From Pogona vitticeps (lineage: Eukaryota > Chordata > Lepidosauria > Squamata > Agamidae): a stretch of 64,000 nucleotides of DNA. Positions 36,197 through 47,043 of the stretch are shown here, in pieces. Every line of letters starts with the position of its first letter. Position 1 is the first letter of the stretch. The stretch spans positions 22,935,764 to 22,999,763 of the forward strand of contig NC_135789.1 of NCBI RefSeq assembly GCF_051106095.1. The letters are read 5' to 3'. Made by a program: the position numbers and the translations under genes. The notes beneath the pieces were generated by a model. The model worked only from the letters and a program-made list of their open reading frames with translations, did no database searches and was not told the origin of the DNA.

Positions 36197-36574
36197 CAAT
36201 CCAAGGGGCTCCATGCATCTTGAACATTAAGTTGAGAGAACCCCAGCTGGTGCAGGATGAAACTCAAGGTCCATCTGGTCAAGCCAGCAGAGAAGCTCAT
36301 AAGCCAAGAATGAACCGCCTTCCATGCTTGTTGTTCCCAATTGCTGACATTCAGAGGGTGCCACATCCAAAAAAAACCTGTCAATTTTTGGCCCCCAGAT
36401 ATTCGTGTGGAGTAGTGTTTACAGCCTTGGGCTACCACTTTGGAGAGCTGGGTTCTAATCTGGGTTCTAGAATTATTTTCTGCTCACCTGGGTTCAGAGG
36501 GATCTCGGAGGTTGCACTGGCCCTCTGCTCCCCGCAACCGGGGTTGAGCGCTCCGACCCCCTCCCCTTCCTCAC

Positions 36575-39500
36575 CTGTTTTACGAGGGGCTCCAATCCAT
36601 GGGCTCCTCCTCATCATAGATGGAAGGAGCCCAATCCATGGCCTCCTCGTCCTCGGTGGACGGGCTCCACTCCATTTCTTCAGCTGTCAGAGAAAGAAGT
36701 GTACACGTTCTATCAGTGGAAACTTGACTGGATAACTGACCGCCCTATGGCGATCATTTGGGTCCATGGGATCCTTCCTCCCCCATTCCAGGCTCCCAGG
36801 ATTGGGACCGTGGATCACGAGGGGGCCCAATGAGTGTGGGGTGTGCCAGCGTGGGGTGGGGGCCCCCACTTGGCCCATTCCCACTCGGGCACCAACACAC
36901 ATGCGTGCCCCCTCCACCCTCGCCCGTGGGGCGGCCAAAGGCAGGGAAGCTCCCTGGCCAAGCCTCTAGGGCGCCCCACAGCCCTCCCCTCTGGAACGAC
37001 AGGGCCAGGAGCCCAGAGCCTTACAGGAACCCACCGAGGCAGGGCCCGAGGAGGCACCCGCCGGGAGACCCATTGCCTCCACCTGCCCCACGGCCCAGGC
37101 GGAGGGAGACCACCCCTGACCCCCCTGCCCAAGGCCGTACCTGGAGGAACAGATGGGGCATGGCTGGAGACGCTGGAAAAGGCCTGAGAGATGGGGGCAG
37201 GAGGGATCGGGGCAAAAAAGGCTGGGGCAGGAGGGATCGGGGCAAAAAAGGCTGGGGCAGGAGGGATCGGGGCAACAAAGGCTGGGGCAAGAGGGATCGG
37301 GGCCTGACGGGCACGGGGAGAACAGAGCGGGGCCGGAGGGGCAGGGGGAGGAGGGAGAGGGGCAGGAGGGATCGGGGCAGGAGAACCAAAGGGAGGAGGA
37401 GGCGCCTCCAGGCAACGCTGCAACCTGTGGGAGAAAACAAGACCCTCAGTGAGCCAGAGGGCAAGTAAAGCCGGAGGGTCCCGTTTCCCGTTTTACAAAG
37501 GGAAATTGGAGGATCAATTTGGCAGGGGAGATTTTGTCTCCTGTCCCTAACCAGTCGCCAGAACTTAGAAGAGTTTTTCTGTTTTGCAACTAAAATTATT
37601 TCCTCCCATAGGGAATGAGTGTATTCTTTTTTTCTTTTGATAAATTAGATGTTTGTATGCTGCTTTTTGAACCCCAAGCTTCTGTTGGATTTCCTATCTT
37701 TGTTTGTTGTTTGATTTTTTTAAACAGGTAATGGAAAGCTGTAAGGACTTTTCTTGCTCCTTGACAATCTTTATGAAACCAGGGTTTGGACTTCCTAAAG
37801 GCTGTGAATGGGTGGTCTTTAGGTTCAGGTAAATTTATTTTTAATTCCTGTATTAAACTATTATAGATCTTAATGGGGTCAATCTGTATATTATGATCCC
37901 GCTCTTCACATTTATGAATACTGTGATCTTTGACCTCTGTTATTTCTCTAAACCTGGATTGAATTTGTGCGGACCACCTCACTCTATGACTTAATACTTG
38001 CGGGCCTTCATAAGAAGGCTGCTCAGTCATAATTTGGGTTGTAAACGAGAATTTAGCCTGAAGCAGTAGGGGGAAATGGTCACTCTCTAAGTAGGGTAAC
38101 ACCTGGAAGCTGGTTGTGAGTGGGATTAGAGAGGCACAAACTAGCATATAATCAATAGTACTAGATCCTTGGCCTGACATATAGGTGAACTCCATTCAAA
38201 AGGTACAGATCCAATCTGGTGGCTACTTTGGCCAGATACAATCCTGTAAGTTTTGAGGATGAGTCTTTAAAAAGCCTTGGGGAAGGGAGAAATTTATAAG
38301 AGTTATCCGGATCATTAAAAAACTCCTTGTACTCAAATTCAAGGCTGGCATCATCAGGGCCAAGATGTGCATTAAAATCTCCTAGAAGTATCACCTTTGC
38401 TTTTGAGTGATCTACTAATAGGTTTGCTACATATATCTCTAGAGAATTCCAGGCTTCGGTTATTTGTTGTTTTAATGTGAATGGGGGAATATATACATTT
38501 ATTAAAATTAGACTGTCTTCCCCACTTTTCAGGACTACAGTGGTGCCCCGCATAGCGACGATAATCCGTGCAGCAAAAATCGCTGCAAAGCGATTTTATC
38601 GCTATGCGGTTTTTAAAAGCCCATAGGAATGCATTGAAATCCCTTCAATGTGTTCCTATGGGCTTAAAACTCACCTTTAAGCGAAAATCCTCCATACAGT
38701 GGCCATTTTCGCTGCCCGGTAACCGAGGAATCCGGGCGAAAACACAGCGGGCGGCCATTTTTTTTACCCGGCGGCCATTTTGGAACTGCCGATCAACTAC
38801 CGATCAGCTATGCGATGATCAGTAAACGAAACAGGGTACTGATCATCGCAAAGCGATTTTTTCCTATTCAAAACATCGCAATATGATCGCTTTTGCGATC
38901 GCAAAATCTTCATCGCTATGCAGATTCGTCATTAAACGGGGCGCCCGTTAAGCAAGGCACCACTGTACTGCCATAGCCCTTGAGTCGGTGGCCCCTGCAC
39001 GATGGTCCTGCCACTGAGGAACACATTGGTGCAGGGGGCGCCACCACCTGCCATCCTGGAATGGTGGTGAAAGGCTGCCCCCCAGTTTTAAATACTTAGG
39101 AATATGGGTAACAAAAGATCTTAATCAATTAATCTACAGAAATTATAAAAATCTATTTAAATTCGCAAAAGAAAAAAATGACAAAGTGGGTCAGTTTGAA
39201 TCTATCAATGCTGGGGAGAATTGCTTTGATTAAATCTTATATATTACCAAAATTTCAATTTCTATTTCAAAATATCCCATTACAGCCAGATAAAAAAAAG
39301 TAAAACTATGGCAAGGAAAGCTAGAAAATTTTATTGCAGGAAAAGGAAAGAAGATAAGATTTATAAACAGTGTCAAATATAGACATGGTCAAAACGGGGG
39401 ATTAGGGATACCACAGCTCCAAAAATATTATGAAGCTTTGCAAATAAACCCAATTATTAAACTTATACAAATTGACGAGACTTGTAAAAATTCCGATTGG

Positions 39501-41247
39501 GTCAAAATGGAAAGTGAAATGAAAACGGACATAGCAAATAAGTATATTTATACTACAAAAAAAAATGGAAAAGGAGAACAAATACAGAACCCATTCATTT
39601 CTGAAACATTAAGGATATGAAGAAAACATAGTAAAACATTGCCCCCCCCCCAGTATCCCCTTTATGTCCCCTCATGGATCACCCAGATTTTAAAGAGAAA
39701 TATGCACAATTTAAGGAATGGAAGCAAATTGTATATAGAATTAATGACGTATTCGACTCAGGGGAACCACTTATGATCAGGCAAATAGAAGAAAAAATAA
39801 AGCAAATAAAAAGCAATTGGCTACGAATAAAATAAATAAGAAGTTTCGGGACTCACTTACAACAAAAAACTGGCCATCTAAGAACATTAACGGAATTTGA
39901 ACAATATTGTATACAAAAATAAAAAAAAATTAAAAGAGAGGACTAACCTCCCTAATATATAAAAGCATTATTGAGAAAGAATATGGAAAAGGTGGAGGTT
40001 CTAAAACAGTGTGGGAAACAAATTTAAATATTAATATACCTGAAGAAATTTGGACAGGAATCTGGAAAAAAATATCCATATACATCTATTTCAGCAAGTG
40101 CAAAAGAAATGGTTCTAAAGGTAGTGCATCAATGGCATCTATCCCCTACAAAACTACATAGAATTAATAAAGATATATCTGATAAATGTTGGAGGAACTG
40201 CGGACAAAAGGGAACTCTGGAACATATGTGGATCTCTTGCCCCCAAATAGGAACTTTTTGGCTGGAGGTAGTTAAATGGATAGAAACACTGACTAAGCAA
40301 AAATAGAGATTAATGAAACATTATTGTTATTTTCATTATTCACAGGGGGAAATGAGAAACTACAATATAAAGAATTAGTTGCAAATCTTATAGGCACCGC
40401 AAGATCTGAAATAGCTAAAAATTGGGGGGAAAGCCCAAGATCTCTCACTGCAAGCATTCACAAGTAAAATATGGTATACATTGCTGATGGAAAAATTACT
40501 GTACTAATAAAGTTACAGCACATAGAGGATAAATAAGCCATAGTAAATTCACGAAACATTGGAAGCCATTATTAAAATATGCTGATAAAATAGACTTTGA
40601 GACATGTGGTTTGAAAAGAGACTTAGACACTGTTGGTCAATATTTCTTTAAAAGGTGATGGGGAAAGGTATATATGTGATTTGGAGAAATGTGGGGGATA
40701 GTTTTGTATTTAATATTTGCAATATGGTCAATTGTCTTTTCATTCTTTAGAAATAGATAAATTAAAAAAAAAAAGCATAGCATTTACCAAAAAGAAAAAA
40801 GAAAAAAAGATAGGGAGCGAAGCTCACTACAGACGCTGCCTTCTCCCTCACCCTCTCCCTTTTTTGCAGGGCCCTTCCTTACCAGATCTGCAGGGGACGG
40901 AAGAAAGGCTCTTGATGCCCACAAATAGGGCAGATCCGCATTGCCTGGCCTTCTGGTGGCTGGTCCTGATGGTGGGGCCAGCGGCCCAATCGGCCCAGCG
41001 AGGGCTCCTCGGGACCCGGGGCGGCAGCGATGGCCACGCTGGCGCCAGCGGCCACGGTCACCGAGAGGGCCAAGCTGCAGGGCCCCAGCCCGACCAGCAT
41101 GGAAGAGACTAGGAGTGTCCCAGCGAATGCAAGGGACACTCCCAATGTGACGATGCTCCGCCGTGCCAGGAGCCGGTGGCCCCTGCACGACGGTCCTGCC
41201 ACTGAATAAAGTTTTGTTGGGGATGCCAACACCTGCCAATCTGCCAT
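36575..41247 (-). CDS. Gene X, copy 1: three-exon two-TM, Pro-rich protein of unknown family
   Basis: Exons are 40883-41247, 37141-37424 and 36575-36683, with TAA at 36580-36582. Donors are GTAAGG and GTACGG; acceptors are CCCACAG and CTGACAG. The phases agree (2, then 1), giving about 250 residues. Exon 1 starts at an ATG in a strong context (GCCACCATGG) and encodes two hydrophobic segments, about residues 31-55 and 57-76, then CPICGHQEPFF. Exon 2 is Pro-rich (LEAPPPPFGSPAPIPPAP) with repeats of the type APIPPAPAFF. Exon 3 is acidic with EEMEWSPS, EAMDWAPS, EPMDWSPS and a stop. This suggests a small membrane protein with a long cytosolic tail. I recognise no family. The first intron (3.5 kb) holds L1, another LINE and a MITE. 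All frames of exon 2 are open because of its composition, so the model rests on splice phases and on its intactness in two copies. Confidence 0.6.
37590..38535 (-). mobile_element. LINE fragment, AP-endonuclease part (clade uncertain), copy 1
   Basis: Minus-strand blocks ILINVYIPP, VILLGDFNAHLGPDD, FTYMSGQGSSTIDYML, ESDHFPL and KPWFHKDCQGARK are those of an APE-type non-LTR endonuclease and the region after it. Reverse transcriptase is absent. It sits inside gene X intron 1 and is repeated at 56904-57849. CR1/L2-like or Ingi/Vingi-like clades are possible. Confidence 0.75.
38538..38965. mobile_element. MITE with CAGTGGTGCC termini, TA target site, copy 1
   Basis: Begins CAGTGGTGCCCCGCATAGCG after TA and ends AAGCAAGGCACCACTG before TA. 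428 bp. Same terminal family as the element at 22345. Confidence 0.85.
39086..40805 (+). mobile_element. L1 LINE, 3' part of ORF2 and 3' UTR, copy 1
   Basis: Begins mid-ORF2 with KYLGIWVTKDLN, then IPQLQKYYEALQ and VHQWHLSPTKLHRI, and the Cys motif CWRNCGQKGTLEHMWISC typical of the L1 ORF2 C terminus. It ends in an A-rich tail near 40757-40805. 5'-truncated, as is normal for L1, with several frame breaks. It lies in gene X intron 1, opposite to the gene. Confidence 0.9.
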
Positions 41248-41514
41248 GGTGGCGAAAGGCTTCCCCAAAGTCGCCAGGGGAGGAGGACGAGGGGGAGGAG
41301 GAGGAGGTAAAAGAGGGCCAGGAGCAGGGAGAGGAGAAGGAAGAGGAGCAGGATTAGGGGCAGGAGCGGGACCAGGGGCAGGAGCAGAAACCGGAGGAAG
41401 ACGAGGAGCAGGAACAGGAGAAAAAGCAGGAGCTCAGTGGAAAAGCAGCTGGACGGCAAAGAGGGTCCGGCGACAAAGAGCAGCTAGCAACGGTCCCCTC
41501 GGAATCCCCCAGAG

Positions 41515-41640
41515 AGCTGGCCAATAGGGGCAGGTTGCCAAGCGGAATGCCTCAGACAGCGGGGGTCACCCCGAGCAACGGTGGAACCCCCTGTCCTGGG
41601 GGCGGGGCTTCGCTTAGGCCCCGCCCCAGGCTGTGCACAC
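41515..41640 (-). promoter_or_regulatory. Candidate gene X promoter: GC boxes and CCAAT box
   Basis: About 270-390 bp upstream of the gene X start are an inverted CCAAT element (GGCCAATAGG on the plus strand, near 41519) and a GC-box palindrome GGGCGGGGCTTCG...GGCCCCGCCCC near 41604-41632. The same elements are kept in copy 2 near 61056-61083. Confidence 0.45.
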
Positions 41641-42576
41641 CTGGGTGCTCTCTGGTCCTGCCCCCTGGGAAAGAAGCGTGCCCACCTGGACTAGAGGAGG
41701 GAGGTGGGTGTGGCCGACAGGTGGGCCCCTCCCTCGGCTGAACTGAGTTCCTGTGGACGGCAGAGAGAGGCTCCTTGGCTCTGTGGGGTCCGTCCTGAGG
41801 ATGACCCCTGACCTCTGAAGACCTATAAGGCCATAAGGTCGCTGAGGTTTGTGATTTTCTAAAGGGATCTGATCAAGGAATCCCCCATCCTTGCCTCCAG
41901 GTTGTTATACTGGCTAGCGATAGCATCTGTTCTTGATTTTTCCTGCTCCAACCCCTGCTTTCTGTGGTTTTCCCACGTCTACCTATTGAAGCGTTCTGTA
42001 AAATCCAGAAGCTTGCAGCCTTCGGTTCAGTAGCGGTTGCTACTAAGATTTGCCACTTCTAGAGTTCGGTTTGGTTCAAAAATGAAGAGCTGCCTTGTGC
42101 TCGCTTTCCTCTGATTCTTTGAAGGAATTTTTGGAAACATTTCCATGCCAATTTTTCAGGTTTTATGCCATTCTCTCATCAATATTAAGTGGTAATTTGA
42201 GGGGTTTTTTTTTATTCCAAGGTACAATAACAGAATTGGCCACTAGGGGGAACTAGATGTTTTTTATCTCTCCCCCCCCCCCCCCGCTACTACAATGCTC
42301 CGAGTTAATAACATGGGGTGTAATGAATGAGTTACTCAACAGGAGTAACCGCAGCAATATGGGAAACGTGGCTACTGGAACATAATGATGAATAAATTTA
42401 GTTTGAAATGGAATATACTGAGTTTGGGCTGGCCCTGGTTCACCCTACCTGCACCCTGTTTCTGTCTCCTCTCAGAAAGCTGGGGAGGGGAGCCGTTTCC
42501 CGCCCAGACCACCGCAGGCTTCCTTCACCCATCATTGCAAGGGGGGGCATGGCTGTAATTTACAAGAGGGTGGTGA
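41641..42576. other. Gene X 5' flank; no other gene recognised
   Basis: Unique sequence with a C run near 42273. Nothing else assigned. Confidence 0.35.
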
Positions 42577-43779
42577 TTGAGCCTTTCCCAGAAAAAAAAA
42601 TTGAGCTAGGAAGCTGTAACCACCACATTATTCTACGTATTCCCCCAGGAGGTCAATGCACTTGTGACATCTGTCCTGCAGCTTCTTAAGTCCCTGCAAA
42701 TAAAATTCTTCCGACTGCTGGTGTGACCACTCGTTTGAAGCATTAGTTGCCTCCAGAACAATCCCAAATCGTTGTCCCTTTAGGTGTTTTTTTTTTTTAA
42801 GTTTGGGGAACAGATAATCGTCACAGGGAGCCAGATTGGGAGAATAGGGTGGATGGGGCATCCCTTGAAAGCCTTTAGGAGGTCAGTTTTGCCATTGTTT
42901 CACCTGCAGTGTGTGAGGAGGCGTTGTCATGCAACAGGATGACACCTCTGGAGAGCTTTCCTCGACGTTTTTCCTTAAGGTTTTGCCTCAACCGTCAAGA
43001 AAGCACAGTAATATTTTGCATTGGTGGTTGAACCCTGTTGGAGGTCGTCCACCAGCAAAACTCCCTTCTTATCCCAAAAAGCTGTGGCCATTTGCTTCTG
43101 CACCGACCTTTGCACTCGGAACTTCTTCGGCCTGGGGGAACCTGGATCCATGTCTCATCACCAGTTGCCATTTTGCCCAGAAACTGTTACTCATTTCTTG
43201 CAAAATGTTCCAAAATAGCCACCGAGGACTTCACACGTTTCCTGTTTGGTTCGGTTGTCAAAAGTTTGGGGATCCACTTTGCAGCCAGCTTTCTCATTTC
43301 CATGTCGCTGTGGATAATGGCCCCGACTCTCTCACGTGACATTCTCAGATACTGTATACAGCAATACTTTTGGCTGATATTCGGGGGTCCTCCATCATCA
43401 TGTCATGGATGGCTGTCACATTTGCAGGCACAGAGACAGAAACAGGCCTTCCACTGGGCTTCTCACTTTCAACACCGAAACGGCCAACCCAACGTTTAGC
43501 TGTTGCATAGGAAGGGCCACTGTCACCCCTAGTTTGTGACATTTCATCATGGATCTGCTTTGCACCTTTCCCTTGGAGGAACAGGAACTTGATTATGCTC
43601 CTGTGCTCTTCCACACTGAACTTTTCTGGAGGTGCTGCCATGTTCACTTTGGACCCGAACATGACAGATATGTTAAAATCATAGGTAGTTGATTTTTGCA
43701 CCATTGAATACAGACAAATTGGCCAACACACACTGCAATTTATAGCTTCCTAGCTCAATTTCCTCTGGGAGAGGCTCAA
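42577..43779 (-). mobile_element. Mariner transposon, copy 1 (broken)
   Basis: The inverted termini (TTGAGCCTTTCCCAG... and its reverse, with TTGAGCTAGGAAGCTRTAA inside) enclose about 1.2 kb. The minus-strand transposase starts MAAPPEKFSVEEHRSIIKFL with a helix-turn-helix region (SYATAKRWVGRFG, SGRPVSV) and near its end has HPPYSPNLAPCDDYLFPKL, which holds a catalytic Asp of the mariner D,D34D core. The frame is broken several times, and relative to copy 2 about 49 bp are missing near 43139. Confidence 0.9.
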
Positions 43780-44360
43780 TACTTATCAGCACCCCCTGGT
43801 ATGTTTCCCTTCTCTTCCCCACTCAGCGCCTCTCTGATCATCTCCTGGAAGGGTGACCTCATTGAAGAAGGCCGCCCGCCGTCTGGCCTTGATCCCTGTC
43901 TGTGCCACCCGGCCTCGTGGGGAGGTGAGCGGCCGGCGGTGGGTTTGTTTCCTGCTTGCTTTCTTTATTCATTTGGGCCAAAAAGGGAAAATGAATCAAT
44001 CCAGGAAGATCGCGGAAGACAAAGCGTTGCAGAGGCCGGGTGTCGAGTTATTGAAAGCAGTGAAGCCCCCCCCCCCCCACGGTCACCAGACAGCTGACTT
44101 GCCTCCTTGAAAAGGAGATACAGGAGAGAGAGAGAGAGAGAGAAGCACATTCGGAGCATGGATGCAACCAGCCAGGAAGTTCCCAGCCCATCCAGTCACT
44201 CCCGGATGGGGGTCCAAGCAAGCAGCCGGCTCAGCATCCAGCATGCTCCGGGGGGGGGGGGTGTGGGGGGGGAAAGGACATGAATTGGGATTTATTTTCA
44301 GCCACTAGGTTCTCCTGGTGGTCCATGGAATTTTATGTTGGCCATTGCTTCTCTGTGAGG

Positions 44361-44398
<38 letters not shown>

Positions 44399-45165
44399 CA
44401 TTCAGCTCTAGTCGTTTCTAAAGGGCTGATGACGGCACAAGCATCACACCAACCACTTGTGGCACCTGATTTTAAAAAGAATGCAAACCGTGAAAAAGTT
44501 TTTCCAAACAAAGCTGCAGATTCCTTAAAAGACTCCATGAGGCTGAATGATGCAGACAGCACCCCTGCCTTTCCATCAGGCTTATCCCTTTCAATTTTTT
44601 TACTTTTTATTTTGGAGGTTTTCTTATGGTGCAGGGGAGGAGATTCTGCCCTGGTTTATGAGTCTCCAGCACCCTGAGCCCTTTCCTGCATCATCTTGAT
44701 GATATTAGCCAGAAGCTTGTTTAGTTATTTAAAATATTTTTAGTCCTCCGTTCTCCTTCAAAAAGAACCCCAGGTGCCTTACATCATTAAAAAGACAATC
44801 TTTAAAAGCTAAAAACAGTTGGAATAAAAAAAAATATTTTAAAAAGAATTAAACGAGTATTACATTAAAAAAAACAGTAATAAAATCAATAGTAAAGCAC
44901 ATTTAAAACAGCCAGAGCACAACAATCATTTAAAAAAATCTAGTGAAAAACAAGGTTTTCAGGGCACATTACAGGGTGCAAAAGATAAAAAACAGATAAA
45001 AATGCACAGGCAGTCTCAATTTTAAAAAATATGGCTTTAAAATCACCTTTTTCTACTCTTGCTTCATAGAGAAAAGGGCGCCTTAAAAGCTTTGTTGTGA
45101 AGTGCCAAAAAATTGAATGTCTGCAAGTTTTCATGTATGTGATAAAGTTTATACTTTATGAGCAG
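43780..45165. other. No gene recognised; GA microsatellites and repeat remnant
   Basis: GA repeats near 44115-44145 and 44362-44394, G run near 44250. 44720-45140 is an AT-rich interspersed-repeat remnant. A splice-like bracket at about 43826-43927 encodes nothing I recognise. Confidence 0.4.
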
Positions 45166-45169
45166 AATA

Positions 45170-45400
45170 ATAAAGAACCATGTGCTGTCAAATGAATTCT
45201 AACTTATGTCGACCCTTTTCAGGGTTTTTTAACATAGGGAACACACAAAACTGGTTCACAATTTCCTCTTTCTGGGGGTGCCCTTGGACTACGGTGCCGC
45301 TTGCCCCAGGCCACCCAGGCTAACTCTACTCATAGGAGGCACCGTGGAGATTCGAACTCCCAACCAAATGTAAACCACGGAGCTATCCAACCAGCAGTGT
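45170..45400 (-). mobile_element. Sauria-type tRNA-derived SINE, antisense
   Basis: CCATGTGCTGTCAAATGAAT and TTATGTCGACCC on the plus strand are the reversed BovB-like tail. GAGATTCGAACTCCCAACC is a reversed box B and ACGGAGCTATCCAACCAGC a reversed box A. Confidence 0.75.
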
Positions 45401-45651
45401 ATGAGCCTACCCTGTTCAAAAATCTTAAAAGATCACAGAGCTGAAAAAGACTGCCATGCGGTGAGGGTTCGAGTTTAGGCTCCACATTCAATTTCAAGAA
45501 ACCGGTAGATCTGTGTTGTTTCAAAGCAGGTGTGCGATTTATTGGGGCATTAAACAAGAAACAAGTGTCTGGAAGAGGATGGCAAGTCCTTTCTCCTTCT
45601 GCCAACGGGTCCGGAAGGAGCTTCCATTCGTCAAACAGGAATGGGTTTCTA

Positions 45652-46319
45652 TCACTGTTGTTGTCCCATGGTTTCGGGAGATCCGCGGGGACCCAATCCA
45701 TATGGTTTCCTCGTCCAGGTCGTCATCCGACAGGATCCGTCCATCGGGGTCTTGGTTCTCCCAGGGCCCTCCCTGTAAACTCCTTCTCTTCCTCTCCCTG
45801 TCTCTCCATCCCAACCTTTCTCTCCTTTCTCTCTCTCTCCTTGTTCCTTTTCTTCTCTCCATCTCCTCCTCCACTCCCTCGCCTCCGCGTCTCCCCAGTA
45901 AGAGAGTCTAGGGGGGAACCTCCGCTCTCCTCCTACAATCTGCCTCCTCTTAACCTCTCCCATAATCCAGTCCAAGGATCCTGCCTCCACACCCATTCCC
46001 AACTGGTATGAGTGTGGATGCAGTAACTGCACAAAAGACCAGTTACTACCAAGCGGTGACTGGTCTTTTCTCCTCTCTACCTCTCCGGGCCCTGCTTCAA
46101 ACGCCACCCTCCTTTTCTCTCTCTTCCCCCATTTTCTCCCTTTCTGTAGGTCTTCTGTCAGCTCCTCTATCCCTGTCTCCTGCTGAGCTACCACTGCAGG
46201 TTCTGGTGCTGGTTTTTGGGGGTCCACGTCCTTGTTGAGGAGAGACGGCTCTCCAGTGAGTGGGGTACCCCCTCTCGCCCTCTGTTTCACACATGCCTGA
46301 CTTCTTGGGGGGCAGGGGG

Positions 46320-46358
<39 letters not shown>

Positions 46359-46578
46359 TGTATGTATGTATGTATGTATGTATGTATGTATGTATGTATG
46401 TATGTATGTTTTCTTCTCTCTTTTTTTGCAAAAGAACTGCCCTTTTCCTTGGAGCAGGTATTGCTCCATGCTGTTGGGGGGGTGTTAAATTAGGAGGTTG
46501 CCCTTTATTAGAGGCATGTTTGAAAGGCTGGCCTGAATCTGCCTGAATCTGGTCCCTCAGGGAGGAGAAAAGAGGCAA
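45652..46578 (-). other. Long open frame with in-frame tetranucleotide repeat, unassigned
   Basis: A 308-residue minus-strand frame. It starts with charged, Pro-containing sequence, has a run of YIHT units encoded by the microsatellite at 46333-46408, then an acidic/basic region (EELTEDLQKGRKWGKREKRR, EAREWRRRWREEKEQ). No family is recognised. The composition would fit a retroelement-derived frame as well as a host exon. Confidence 0.3.
46330..46408. repeat. ATGT tetranucleotide microsatellite
   Basis: About 19 near-perfect TATG units. Confidence 0.97.
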
Positions 46579-46849
46579 AGAGGATCAGCCAGGGATTCTT
46601 GTTGCCATGCCAGAAATATATGGCTCACCTGTTTTCCCCCCACTCTAGAGCTAGGGAAAATTTCTGTCCTTGGTTTTCCCCTTTCTGGAAATGGCAATTC
46701 CCAGAGCATCCTATCCGATGTCGGGAACTGCTTCTCCCCCCCCCCACCCAAAAAAAGTAAATTTCCAAAGCTCTAGTTCCAGCATCAGAAATATAAGCAA
46801 ATAGGTCAACAGGGAAGACTTCTCGTCTGCGAGAGGAACAAGCTTCTCC

Positions 46850-47043
46850 TGTTGAATTGAGACCTAGCGTGGAGGCCACCTCTCCTCCCTCCAGCTTCTC
46901 TCCGCCCCTAGCAACCGTCCCTAGCAACGCGGTGCCGCTGAGTTGGGCGGAGCCGCGGGGATTCTTCGGACCACCGTTCGACCCCTCACATCGGATTCTT
47001 TCCCTACGCGAGGCCGAGGCTTTGCGGCCTGGTCCGGAAAGGT
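46850..47043 (+). promoter_or_regulatory. IFT22: IFT22 promoter / 5' UTR region
   Basis: CpG-containing, GC-rich sequence just upstream of the IFT22 ATG, with duplicated CCTAGCAAC phrases (near 46907 and 46919) and no TATA box. The exact transcription start cannot be placed by eye. Confidence 0.4.

Noticed and set aside
40784-41239. Alternative frame over gene X exon 1 starting MAGVGIPNKT
   Set aside because: It joins exon 2 in a phase that leads to a stop at the start of exon 3. The overlapping MADWQV frame has a stronger ATG context and hydrophobic helices.
43826-43927. Plus-strand exon-like segment (CACTCAG ... GTGAGC), also at about 63325-63424
   Set aside because: The open frame is short and matches no protein I know. 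Its conservation between copies only reflects the recent duplication.
46334-46546. Met/Tyr/Val/Cys-rich open frames on the plus strand
   Set aside because: Direct translation of the ATGT microsatellite.
35319-46850. Upstream GAS2L2 exons (GAS2 domain) between the last exon and IFT22
   Set aside because: Minus-strand frames here are gene X, LINE, mariner or unassigned; none reads as a GAS2 domain or the second CH exon.
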